A stretch of DNA of 64,000 nt from Roseovarius sp. GTDB lineage: Bacteria; Pseudomonadota; Alphaproteobacteria; Rhodobacterales; Rhodobacteraceae. The stretch is from assembly GCA_027493545.1 (NCBI GenBank), contig JAOSKR010000003.1, forward strand, positions 739,360-803,359, written 5' to 3'. A program made the translations under genes and the position numbers. Shown piece after piece: positions 9,453 through 18,519 of this stretch; the first letter of the stretch is position 1, and each line of letters starts with the position of its first letter. The notes beneath the pieces are model-generated. The model saw only the letters and a program-made list of their open reading frames with translations, ran no database searches and had not been told where the DNA came from.

Positions 9453-11468
9453 TCACATGTTGTTCCACAGCGGGTCGAGCCCGGGCGTGTCGAGCGAACG
9501 CGCGCAGAGATGACCTTCGCGGATTGCCGTCTGAAGGTTGCGCGGAGAAAGCGCGTCGCCCACGAAGAACACCTTTTGCCCGGCATCCGCGAACTCGATC
9601 CATTCGCGCCCGAAGGTCTTGCGATAGGTCACCAGAACGGTGGTGTCGGCCGGAACGGTTTCCGCCTTGATGCCTTCCACCGGGCGGACCTCCACCGACC
9701 CTTGATTGATGGCCAGCACCAGCGAGTCCGACAGGATGCGGAAGTTGCCGAGCCGGTAGAAGCGGCGCAGCGCCGCCTGTGCGCGGCCGGTCTTCTCGAT
9801 TTCCGGGGCGAAGACCGGATGGCGCGTGACGCAGGTAACATCCAGCCCGCGCTCCAGCAGGAATTCGCATACCCCGATTGCCTCGTAATGACCGATGTCG
9901 TCAAGGACGGCGGCGCTCTTTCCAAGGTCCAGGCTGGCGTCAAGGATCAGGTCGTCCGACCTCACGATTCTGGCGTCGGGGGCGATATCCACGTCGAGAT
10001 GCGGGGCGGCCGTCTGGGTGAAGCCGTCTCCCATGTGCATCGCACCCGTGGCGAGGATGACCACGTCTGCACCCATCGCCGCGACCTCGCCGGGTTCGAG
10101 ATGGCTCGACATGTGCACGTCGACGCCAAGCCGGAAGATCTCTCTTTCCTGCCATTTGGTGATATCGCCGATACCGTGGTTCTTGGGGAAACGACCGGCA
10201 ATGTTGATCTGCCCGCCAAGGTCGGGCGTGGCTTCATGGAGCGTGACCTTGTGGCCGGCCAGCGCTGCGACGCGCGCGGCCTCCATGCCCGCCGGGCCGC
10301 CGCCCACCACCACGACGGTTTGCGGGTTTTCGGACGGGGTGATCAGGTGCTCGCCCAGCCGGGCCTCGTAACCCACGACCGGATTGACCGTGCAGCCCAT
10401 GCGGCCCGAGAAAAGCCCGCCGATGCAGCCCCTGGTTGCAGGCGATGCAGGGTCGGACCTCGTCGGCGCGGCCGTCCAGTTCCTTCTTGACGAGATGCGC
10501 GTCGGCGATCGTCGCGCGGACCATGTTGATCATGTCCCCGTCGCCCGCGCGCAGCGCCTGCTCGGCATCGTCCAGCGTGCCGAAACGGCCGACGATGAGC
10601 CGCGGGATGCTTACCCCGCACCGATCTCGCGCGCGTCCTCGATCTGGTAACCCGCCGACCGGTCCATCCCGGCATAGCGCTCGACGTGAAAGTAGTAGTC
10701 GCCCTGCGAGATATCGACGAAATCCAGCAGCCCCTTGCCTTCGAGATGCAGGATCGCGGCGTTGACGTCTTCCGAGGTGAGGATGCTCTTGTTGCAACTG
10801 GAACCCATGCGCGCGCCGAGGGCAAAACCCGAGGGCACGCTGGCGCGGATATCCGTGAGCACCTCCTCGAGAAAGCGAATCCGATTGCCGAGGCTGCCAC
10901 CATACGCATCCGTCCGGGTGTTCAGCCCGGGCGACAGGAACTGCGAGAAGAGATACCCGTTTCCGGCCAGAACCTCCGCCCCGTGCAGCCCGGCCCTGGC
11001 CAGCCGCGCGGCGGCGGCGCCGTAGGACCGCACGAGTTCGGCGATCTGCCTGCGGGACATCTCGATCGGGGGCATCCGGGAATAGCGGCCGGGCAGGGTG
11101 GTCACCGACCATGACGGCCCCCCGTTCGGCGCGGCCTCGATCCCGCCGCCATGCCAGAGCTGGTTGAAGAGCTTCATGCCGGTGGGCTCGATCGCCTCGA
11201 CCAGCCTGGCGAGCTGCGGGATCGCCTTGTCGTCCGTCAGGTGAAGCGAAAAGTTCGACGACCGGTGAATCGACACCCCTTCGAGGATCGACAGCCCGAT
11301 GCCGCCGCGCGCCCGTTCGAGGTGGTAATTGATATGATCGTCATTCACCTCGTCCCTGGAGAACAGCGTCGCATGCGCGGTCCGGACCAGCCGGTTGGGA
11401 ATAGTGACCGGCCCGACCCGGAGCGGCGATAGCGCGGTTTTGAACCTTTCGGACATGCGGGTATGCAA
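9453..11468 (-). CDS. NADH:flavin oxidoreductase / 2,4-dienoyl-CoA reductase-like FMN-FeS-FAD protein
   Basis: About 670-residue flavoprotein of the FadH type. Residues 1-340 form an old-yellow-enzyme barrel (SPGLNTRTDAYGGSLGNR). A cluster-binding Cys segment follows (RPCIACNQGC), then an FAD/NAD(P) domain with VVVVGGGPAGMEAARVAALAG. Three segments in different frames make up the gene, with changes near 10615 and 10400-10440. Such enzymes reduce a conjugated double bond with NAD(P)H through FAD, the iron-sulphur cluster and FMN; relatives also act on trimethylamine. In this cluster reduction of an unsaturated acyl-CoA or acid is the natural guess. The start at 11468 (MHTRMSERF) may instead be the Met four residues in. 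Confidence 0.85.
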
Positions 11469-11481
11469 GGCCGGCCGCGGA

Positions 11482-12262
11482 TCAGATGGAACTGCGCGAG
11501 GTGATGCCGCCGTCGATGGTCACGATCGTGCCCGACGTGTAGCCCGACCGGGGCGAGGCCGAGGAAGGCGAAGAGGTCCGAGACCTCGCGCACACTGGCG
11601 GCGCGGCCCAGCGGATACTGTTCCAGCAGTTCGGTATAGCGGCTTTCGTCGTCCCACGCCTCGCGGGCCCGTGCCTTCATGATCTTGACGATCCGGTCGG
11701 TGGCCACCGGCCCGGGATTGATCCCGATCACGCGGATATTGTCATCGAGGCTCTTGCCGCCGAGGGCGCGTGTGAAGCCCATCAGCGCGGCATTTCCCGT
11801 GGATCCGGCGATATAGCGAAAGTCGGGGTTCTCGCCGCCGTTGCCGATATTGTTGAGGATGACGCCGCCGCCGGCCGCCTTCATGCGCTTGTAGAACACG
11901 CGGCAGAGGTCGATATAGCCGAAGACCTTCACCTCCCAGCCCGTGCGCCACGTATCGGCATCGACCTGCCACAGATCGCCGCCGGGGATGGCGCCGGCGT
12001 TGTTGACCAGGATGTCCACGTCGCCCACCGCCTCGGAGATGCCGTCGGCCGCGTCGCGCGAGGCGATATCGAACTTGTGAACGATGACGCTCGCGCCGTG
12101 TGTCTCGCGCAGCCGGGCGGCGTTGGCTTCCAGCTTGTCGATGGAGCGGGCGACGAGATGCAGGGCGCACCCTTCCTCCGCGAAGACCTCTGCCAAGCCG
12201 GCGCCGATGCCCTGCGATGCGCCGGTGATGAGAACCGTCTTTCCGCTCAGTTTCAAGTCCAT
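11482..12262 (-). CDS. Short-chain dehydrogenase/reductase (SDR), atypical active site
   Basis: About 260-residue NAD(P)-binding Rossmann enzyme. TGASQGIGAGLAEVF near residue 13 is the cofactor loop and VNNAGAIPGG the SDR structural motif. The catalytic region reads RYIAGSTGNAALMGFTRALG: the usual Tyr-x3-Lys appears as Tyr-x3-Ser, so the standard Lys is missing. The frame changes near 11560; the corrected tail SGTIVTIDGGITSRSS ends at 11482, which is the normal SDR C-terminus. It is the first gene of the minus-strand catabolic run and lies 14 bp upstream of the flavin oxidoreductase gene. A hydroxyacyl dehydrogenase role is possible but unproven. Confidence 0.82.
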
Positions 12263-12503
12263 TCTTCAAAGCCTGTCTTGCTGGGTGTCGGGATCGGCGG
12301 GTCAAACGGAAAAGCGGCGAAGCGCCCGGCGCGCGGCGTTTTTCGAGCCGGCTTGTACCCCGGCCGCCGCGCCCTGCCGTGCGGACGCGCTATGCAGTCC
12401 GAGAGGGTGCCTTGGAAACATGATCAGCACGCTAAACACCGTGGTCGCCATTGTGAACGCGGCGATTGATTTCGGGGACATAGGGCCGGCCTATGGTGCC
12501 AAG

Positions 12504-12517
12504 CTAACTATTGTAAG
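12504..12517. promoter_or_regulatory. Operator-like site upstream of the ABC importer operon
   Basis: CTAACTATTGTAAG matches CTAACAAATGTTAG at 11 of 14 positions. It is in the 315-bp divergent region between the SDR gene (12262) and the binding-protein gene (12578), 61 bp upstream of the latter, and could serve either direction. Apart from this site and an AGGAGG ribosome site near 12560, nothing else is recognised in 12263-12577. Confidence 0.45.
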
Positions 12518-12577
12518 TTTGATGATCGGACAATATGCCTTCGGGATATTTTCCCAATAGCAGGAGGAGGTGCTGGG

Positions 12578-13756
12578 ATGACTGTTTTCAACAAATGCGC
12601 AATGTCGGGGGCGGCCATCTTGTTGGCGTCCTTCGCTGCCGCGCCGATGGCCCAGGCGGAAGAGGTCATCAAGCTTGGCCTTTCCACGCCACTGTCGGGG
12701 GCTGCGGCCATCTGGGGCAAGGGCGCCGAATTCATGTGCAATACCGCCGCCGAGGAAATCCGTGAAAGCGGCGGCGTTTCGGTTCAGGGCGAAACCTATT
12801 TTTTCGAATGCCTGTCCTACGACAACAAGTACAATGCGGCCGAGGGCACGAAAGTCGCCCAGGCGCTTTTCAACCGGGAAGGCGTGAAGTTCATCGGCGG
12901 CAGCCTCGGCACTGCGCCGGTGAGGGCTCTGCAATCCCTCGCCGAGCGGCAGGGCGCGCTGGTCTTCACCACCGCATGGGGCGCCAGCCTCAAGGGGCCT
13001 GATCATCCGACGACCTTTACCCAGATGAACACGCCGGGCGAGATCCTGCCGATGCTCATCGGGTACATCGTCGAACAGCACCCCGACGCGAAAACCGTGG
13101 CCATGCTGAACCCCAACGACGCGACCGGTCAGGAAACCGAAGAAATCGCCGCCAAGGTCTGGGATGAGCAGGGCGTCGAAGTCGTCGCGAGCGACTACTA
13201 CGAGCGCGGCACCACCGAGTTCCAGCCCATCGCGGTTCGTCTGGCATCATTCAAGCCCGACATCGTCGACGTCGGCGCGATGCCCCCCTCGGACGCAGGC
13301 GCGATCTTCAAGGAACTCGAGCTGATCGGCTGGACCGGCATCAAGGTCCTCGAGGTCGGTACCGGCGCGGATGGCCTGAAAGCCACTGCCGGCGCCGCTG
13401 CCGAAGGCGTCTACATGGGTGCTGGAGTGACCTTCCGCCCCGATACCGCCACCGAGCACCAGATCGCGGTGAACGAGCGTGCGAAAGTGGCGATCGGTGA
13501 GTCGCTGAACGCGGTCCAGATCGGGTTTTACGACTCGCTCTACGCGCTGAAAGCCGCAATGGAAGCCGCCGACAGTGTTGATCCCCGGGCCGTCGCCGAG
13601 GCGATGCCGAACGTGACGTTCCGGTCGTTCTACGGCAGCGATATCGGCTTCTACGGCGAAGAGCGTTACGGCCGTGTGCAACAGATGCGCCTGCCGATCA
13701 TCGTGACCCAGGTTCGGGATGGCGAGCTCGTCGAGGTCGGCCGCCTGACGCCGTGA
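12578..13756 (+). CDS. Branched-chain amino acid-type ABC transporter substrate-binding protein
   Basis: Periplasmic binding protein of 392 residues with a signal peptide ending near residue 27 (AAPMAQAEE). The body is a type I two-lobed fold of the LivJ/LivK/HAAT family (EEVIKLGLSTPLSGAAAIWG). The start is fixed by AGGAGGAGG just upstream. It is the first gene of a five-gene operon with two permeases and two ATPases. Members of this family next to CoA-ligase and CoA-transferase genes often carry carboxylic acids or aromatic acids rather than amino acids, so the ligand here is probably the substrate of the neighbouring catabolic genes (inference). Frame intact. Confidence 0.88.
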   Translation: MTVFNKCAMSGAAILLASFAAAPMAQAEEVIKLGLSTPLSGAAAIWGKGAEFMCNTAAEEIRESGGVSVQGETYFFECLSYDNKYNAAEGTKVAQALFNREGVKFIGGSLGTAPVRALQSLAERQGALVFTTAWGASLKGPDHPTTFTQMNTPGEILPMLIGYIVEQHPDAKTVAMLNPNDATGQETEEIAAKVWDEQGVEVVASDYYERGTTEFQPIAVRLASFKPDIVDVGAMPPSDAGAIFKELELIGWTGIKVLEVGTGADGLKATAGAAAEGVYMGAGVTFRPDTATEHQIAVNERAKVAIGESLNAVQIGFYDSLYALKAAMEAADSVDPRAVAEAMPNVTFRSFYGSDIGFYGEERYGRVQQMRLPIIVTQVRDGELVEVGRLTP

Positions 13757-13791
13757 CGCGATAACAGCGACCGACCTACGGGGAACATGCC

Positions 13792-14666
13792 GTGCAGACT
13801 TTCATTCAGCTAAGTGCAACCACTCTTCAGATCGGTGCCGTCTACATCCTCTTCTCCCTCGGCCTGACGCTGATCTTCGGGGTGATGCGGATCGTCAACT
13901 TCGTGCATGGGCATATCTTCGCGGTTGCTGCGCTCGTGGTCGCGTATCTGCTTCCGATACTGGTTGGGGGCGGCCTTGCCGCCCCGCCGCCTATGTCGTG
14001 GCCTCGGCCTGCGGGATCGCCGCGGCACTTGCCCTCGGGGTTATCATCTACCTGTTCGGATTTCGCTATTTCCAGCGCGATCTCGTCGGGTCTTTCATCC
14101 TGTCGATCGGTTTGATGCTGCTGCTCGACGGCGTGCTCTTGCGCGTGTTCGGAGGGACCGTGCGCGGCGTACCGGAAATCTTTCCCGGCTCCGTCTCCAT
14201 CGCAGGCGCTCAGATCACCGTGCAGCGGCTGTTTCTCTGCGGCGTCGCGTTCCTCATGGCCGGCATCCTCTACTGGACCCTCGGCCACACCAGGCTCGGC
14301 CGCGCGCTGCGCGCGGTGGCGTATGACCACGAAGCCGCCATGATGATGGGCGTACCCTATGGGCGCATCGCCTTCTTCGGCTTCCTCATCGCCTCGCTGC
14401 TCGCCGCAATCGCCGGGGCACTCATCGCGCCGGTCTCGATCGTCTCTCCGGTGATCGGCACGGACTATCTGATCAAGGGTTTCATCGCCGTCATCATCGG
14501 CGGTCTGGGCAGCGTGCCCGGGGCGATCCTCGGCAGCCTGTTCGTGGCGTTGATCGAAACGCTTGGCGGGTACTACTTCGACTCCTCCTACGCGACGATT
14601 GCGATCTTCGCACTGGTGATCGTGGTTCTGCTGTTCCGCCCGAAGGGAGTCATGGGTCGTGCTTAA
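13792..14666 (+). CDS. livH: LivH-type ABC transporter permease
   Basis: Inner-membrane permease of about 290 residues with roughly eight membrane segments. It begins at GTG 13792 (MQTFIQLSATTLQIG). The frame changes near 13985 in a GC-rich stretch; the rest continues with VVASACGIAAALALGVIIYL and the LivH signature GGLGSVPGAILGSLFVALIE near the end. Forms the channel with LivM. It overlaps livM by 8 bp, suggesting coupled translation. Confidence 0.86.
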
Positions 14667-15612
14667 GCCGTCTTCCTCCACGATCAGCTGGGTTGTGTTC
14701 GCGGGTGCGGCACTTCTGCTCTCTCTGCTGCTGCAGGACCTCTACCTGCGCAGTGTCCTGAACCTCATCGCCATCAGTGCGCTGCTGGCGGTCAGCCTCC
14801 GCTTCGTCATGCTGATGGGCGAGCTCAACTTCGCCATCGCCGCCTTCGTGGGCATCGGGGCCTATACCGCGGGCTATCTGAGCACGGCCATGGACATACC
14901 CTTCTGGGTGGCCATCCCGATCGCCGGCATCGTCACCGGGATCGTCAGCGCGGCGTTCGGCGCCGTCACCTTGCGCGCCAAGGGGCCCTATTTCCTGCTG
15001 ATCGGCTTTGCCTTCACCGAGGCCATCCGGGTGACCTACTCCAAGGTGCCCGCCCTTGGCGGCACCTCCGGCATGGTCGGGATCTTCCCGCCGCTCGTGA
15101 TGGACCCGTGGATGCCGTTTCTCGTCATGGCGACGGTCGTCGTGCTGCTTGTCGTCTTCTTCATCATGGAACGGTCCGATTTCGGACGGGTACTTTTCGC
15201 CATCCGCGAGAAGGAGGAGGTCGCACGCAGCGTCGGCATCAACACCTTCGTCTACAAGATCGTCACCATCGCCTTTGCAAGTTTCGCAGCCGGGATCGCG
15301 GGCGGTCTGCATGCCTTCGTCAACAATGTCATCAGCCCCGGCGATTTCAGCTACCTCATGGCAGCCTTCGCCCTGGCCTATGTAAAGGTGGGCGGTGAAG
15401 ACCACTTCGCCGGCCCGATCCTCGGCGCGATCTTCCTGGTCTCGCTCTCGGCCTATGCCCTCGGCTTCGGCGGTGACGAACATTTCATCTACGGTGGCGC
15501 GATCGTGCTTGTGGTCCTGCTGATGCCGAAAGGCGCGGTCGGCGCCGTCGCCAGGATGCGGCTGCGGAAAACGGACGTGAAAGGAGGCGCCAATGCAGCC
15601 CTCGAGCAATGA
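14659..15612 (+). CDS. livM: LivM-type ABC transporter permease
   Basis: Inner-membrane permease of 317 residues with about nine hydrophobic segments. The GTG start at 14659 lies inside the end of livH. The family motif ALRAKGPYF-type is seen as GAVTLRAKGPYFLLIGFAFT near residue 110. The cytoplasmic coupling segment FAIREKEEVARSVGINTFVYK contacts the ATPases. It overlaps livG by 20 bp. Frame intact. Confidence 0.9.
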   Translation: MLKPSSSTISWVVFAGAALLLSLLLQDLYLRSVLNLIAISALLAVSLRFVMLMGELNFAIAAFVGIGAYTAGYLSTAMDIPFWVAIPIAGIVTGIVSAAFGAVTLRAKGPYFLLIGFAFTEAIRVTYSKVPALGGTSGMVGIFPPLVMDPWMPFLVMATVVVLLVVFFIMERSDFGRVLFAIREKEEVARSVGINTFVYKIVTIAFASFAAGIAGGLHAFVNNVISPGDFSYLMAAFALAYVKVGGEDHFAGPILGAIFLVSLSAYALGFGGDEHFIYGGAIVLVVLLMPKGAVGAVARMRLRKTDVKGGANAALEQ

Positions 15613-16333
15613 CGCCCTGCTTCGGGTCAACGGGCTCAGCAAGCGGTTCGAAGGGTTGCTGGCCGTCGACAACCTCGATTTCGAGGTCAGGCCGGGCGAG
15701 ATATTTGGAATGATCGGCCCCAACGGCGCCGGAAAGAGCACCACCTTCAACCTCATCAGCGGGTTCATCCCCTGGACAACGGGCAAGGTGCAGATCTGTG
15801 GCAAGACGATGCGGCGCGGCAAGCCGCTGGTGGCAAGCGATGCCGGCCTCGTCCGCACGTTCCAGCACGGCAGCTTCGTCGGCGGCATAAGCGTGCGCGA
15901 CAACCTGCGGCTCGGCACGATCGTCCGCAAGAAGACTGCCGAGCGCGACGCCGCCGTGGTCGAGGTTGCCCGCCGGCTGGGGCTGTCGGAACATCTCGAT
16001 GAAACGACCAGCAATCTGCCGCACGGGTTGCAGCGCCGCGTCAGCATGGCGATCGCGATCGCGGCGCAGCCCCGCCTGCTCTGCCTCGACGAGCCCCTGA
16101 CCGGGCTGAACGATACCGAGGTCGCCACGGTGCTGACGGTTCTCGATGACTATCGCAAGACGCAAGGGCGGGCGATCCTGCTCGTGGAACACAACATGAA
16201 GGCCGTGATGCGCATCTGCGACCGGATCCCGGTGCTGCACCACGGCGCGCATCTGGCCACGGGCAGCCCGGAAGACATCCGTGGCAACAAGGCCGTGATC
16301 GAAGCATATCTGGGAGAGAGCCATGCCGCCTGA
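15593..16333 (+). CDS. livG: LivG-type ABC transporter ATP-binding protein
   Basis: Cytoplasmic ATPase of 246 residues. Walker A is GPNGAGKST near residue 42 and Walker B reads LLCLDEPLTGLN. The signature region is NLPHGLQRRVSMAIAIA, a diverged LSGGQ, and the switch His is in LLVEHNMKAVM. Powers import with LivF. Overlaps livF by 11 bp. Frame intact. Confidence 0.9.
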   Translation: MQPSSNDALLRVNGLSKRFEGLLAVDNLDFEVRPGEIFGMIGPNGAGKSTTFNLISGFIPWTTGKVQICGKTMRRGKPLVASDAGLVRTFQHGSFVGGISVRDNLRLGTIVRKKTAERDAAVVEVARRLGLSEHLDETTSNLPHGLQRRVSMAIAIAAQPRLLCLDEPLTGLNDTEVATVLTVLDDYRKTQGRAILLVEHNMKAVMRICDRIPVLHHGAHLATGSPEDIRGNKAVIEAYLGESHAA

Positions 16334-17044
16334 TGCGCCGACCCTCGATCTGGCCGGGGTCTCATCCGGCTACGGGAGCTTCTCGGTCCTTCATGACATC
16401 GATCTCCGGGTTGAAAAGGGCAGTATCGTTGCGCTCATCGGCGCCAACGGCGCGGGCAAGTCGACCCTCATCAAGACGATCAGCGGCCTTGTGCGGGCCA
16501 GTCGCGGCAAGATCGTCTTCAACGGCCAGGACTGCACGGGCTACAGCCCCGACAGGATGATCCGCGCGGGCCTTGGCCTGGTGCCCGAGGGCGCCGGCTG
16601 TTCGGCGACATGACCCTGCGCGAGAACCTCGAGATGGGGGCCTACGCGCGATCGGACAGACACGCCATCGAAGCGGATTTCGAGCGCGTTCTGGCGCTCT
16701 TTCCCGAGCTGAGGGACCGTCTTTCGACTGTCGCCTCGTCGTTCAGCGGCGGTCAGCAGCAGATGGTGGCGATCGCCCGTGCTCTCATGGGGGCGCCGAA
16801 GCTGCTGCTCCTCGACGAGCCGACGATCGGGCTCGCACCGGTGGTGGTCGAGCGCGTCGCCAACCTGATCCGTGAGATTTCCGGGATGGGCGTCGATATC
16901 CTGCTGGTCGAACAGAACGCCGAAGTCGCGCTGACGATCGGCGACCATGGCTATGTCCTCGAGAATGGCAGGGTCGTGATGCAGAACAAGGCCGATGCGC
17001 TCCTCGCGGACCCGAAGGTGCGGACGGCCTATCTCGGCATCTGA
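16323..17044 (+). CDS. livF: LivF-type ABC transporter ATP-binding protein
   Basis: Second ATPase of the importer, about 240 residues. Walker A is GANGAGKSTL, the signature SFSGGQQQMVAIARALM, Walker B LLLLDEPTIGLAP and the switch His position reads LLVEQNAEVA (Gln in place of His, as is common in LivF). The frame changes near 16600, where LVPEG(R)RLFGDMTLRENLEMG is expected; both parts are otherwise typical. Last gene of the operon; the next gene is on the opposite strand. Confidence 0.87.
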
Positions 17045-17205
17045 CGGATTGCGGGACGTGTCTCGCGCGTCGATTATGGAACGCCGTTTCACGCCAACCG
17101 ATTTTTCATTGACGGGGACCGCCGAAAGCCGGGTTACCCGCCTGCAAAAAGGGCGGAACACGAGCAGGATGGGTTGACCGGTGTCGGCGGCAGTGCGAAA
17201 TCCGG

Positions 17206-17916
17206 TCAGTCGAAACGGCCATTGGTATTGGAGCCCGCTCCACCGGGTGGACGGACGATGACGCGACCGAGGTTCGCGAACGCACGAACCGCGGGTGTCC
17301 CGGCCGGACATGAAACGGGTGCGGAGTCCGCAGATCCGCGCTGCGAGTACGACATGTCGGGTTCGCGGGCCTGATCTGGCAATGATTGCCGGCCGAGCAA
17401 GGCCCGCCCGAATCCCGCGACCAGCATGACGGCGGCAAGGGCCAGCAATGCATGTCCGAGCTGGCGCTGATCGCCCAGCAGGTAGCGGTTGCACAGGCGC
17501 GCCGGGACCACCAGTTGCAGCCAGCCCATCACCGCCAGCATCGAGATGGCGTTGGCAAAGGCAAACCCGCGCAGCACCGGCCCGGCCCGGCTCCAGCCCC
17601 AGCCGAGCGGCAGCCCGACGAGGCCAACGAGGCAGGCCGCCTTGGTCGTGTCCGTCAGCGGCGAGGCCAGCGCCGCGTCGATCCAGCGCGGCAAGAGCCA
17701 GAACCCCAGCGTCAGCGCGGCGCCCAGAAGCGCCGGCGCCGCGCTCCAGCGCGCCCGGCCGGGGCCGGCGATGGCCGCGCCCGCCAGCGCGCCCGCGGCG
17801 ATCAGAAGCGGATACTGGACCAGAAGATGGGTGGTCAGATGCGCCTGCCACAGCCGCGCCAGCGGCGGCGGCAGCGCCAGAAGGACGAGCGCGACAACCC
17901 ATGCCACACGCGGCAT
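17206..17916 (-). CDS. Multi-pass membrane protein of the sNOR-type operon (orf1 position)
   Basis: Integral membrane protein of 236 residues with about six hydrophobic helices up to residue 170 and a polar C-terminal tail. It starts one base after the stop region of the SCO gene, so translation is probably coupled. The fourth gene after oxidase subunits II and I and SenC corresponds to orf1 of the norSY-senC-orf1 clusters described in ammonia-oxidising bacteria, whose role is not known. It does not look like CtaG or a known heme-lyase. The last 60 residues are low-complexity and could be partly artefactual. Confidence 0.7.
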   Translation of the reverse strand: MPRVAWVVALVLLALPPPLARLWQAHLTTHLLVQYPLLIAAGALAGAAIAGPGRARWSAAPALLGAALTLGFWLLPRWIDAALASPLTDTTKAACLVGLVGLPLGWGWSRAGPVLRGFAFANAISMLAVMGWLQLVVPARLCNRYLLGDQRQLGHALLALAAVMLVAGFGRALLGRQSLPDQAREPDMSYSQRGSADSAPVSCPAGTPAVRAFANLGRVIVRPPGGAGSNTNGRFD

Positions 17917-17918
17917 TC

Positions 17919-18515
17919 CTAGCCTCCACCCCGGCCGAGTGCGCGCACCACGTCGTCGGCGTCGTCGGGATCGAACACGGCCGTCAGGCGGCTGCCGGCG
18001 TCCACGAGATAGAGCCCGGCATTATGCACGAAGCCGCCGGCGCCGTCGGGGATCACCACCACTTCGGCGGTGGCGAGCAGCGCCGCGCGCTCGGCGTTGT
18101 CCGCCACGCCTGCCACGCGCCAGCGCGGCGCTATGGCGCGGTGACGGTCGGCAAACCAGCCCAGGCGTTCGGGGCCGTCGGCGGGATCGAAGCTGATGCT
18201 GACAAGCGGGATCCGCCGTGGCAGCGCGGTGTTGAGCCGCTCGAACGCCGACCCCAGCGCGACGCAGATATCGGGGCAGGAGGCATAGACGAACTCGATC
18301 ACCACCGGCGCGCCGCGATAGTCCGAGAGGCGAAGATGCGCGCCGGTCCGGTCGATCAGCCCGACATCCGGCAGCTGGCGCGGCGCGGCCGCGATGTCGA
18401 GCCGCCGAGCCGCCTCGGAGGTGAAGGCGCGGCCGCCGTCGGTGCCCCACCAGAGCGCGGCGGCGCCGACCGCGGCCACCGCCGCCGCGGCGAGCGCGGT
18501 CAGCGCCACCCGCAC
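17919..18515 (-). CDS. senC: SCO1/SenC copper chaperone
   Basis: Membrane-anchored thioredoxin-fold protein of 198 residues that delivers copper to the CuA site of heme-copper enzymes. An N-terminal hydrophobic anchor covers residues 3-22. The copper-binding Cys pair is in YASCPDIC near residue 80, and the conserved His is in VHNAGLYLVD near residue 165. It follows the subunit I gene by 4 bp and starts with GTG. Its place in the operon fits maturation of the CuA centre of the subunit II encoded upstream. Confidence 0.88.
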   Translation of the reverse strand: MRVALTALAAAAVAAVGAAALWWGTDGGRAFTSEAARRLDIAAAPRQLPDVGLIDRTGAHLRLSDYRGAPVVIEFVYASCPDICVALGSAFERLNTALPRRIPLVSISFDPADGPERLGWFADRHRAIAPRWRVAGVADNAERAALLATAEVVVIPDGAGGFVHNAGLYLVDAGSRLTAVFDPDDADDVVRALGRGGG

Positions 18516-18519
18516 GGCG

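Noticed and set aside
14650..16128. Long minus-strand frame opposite livM and livG
   Set aside because: Composition shadow; the plus strand has clear permease and ATPase signatures and operon overlaps.
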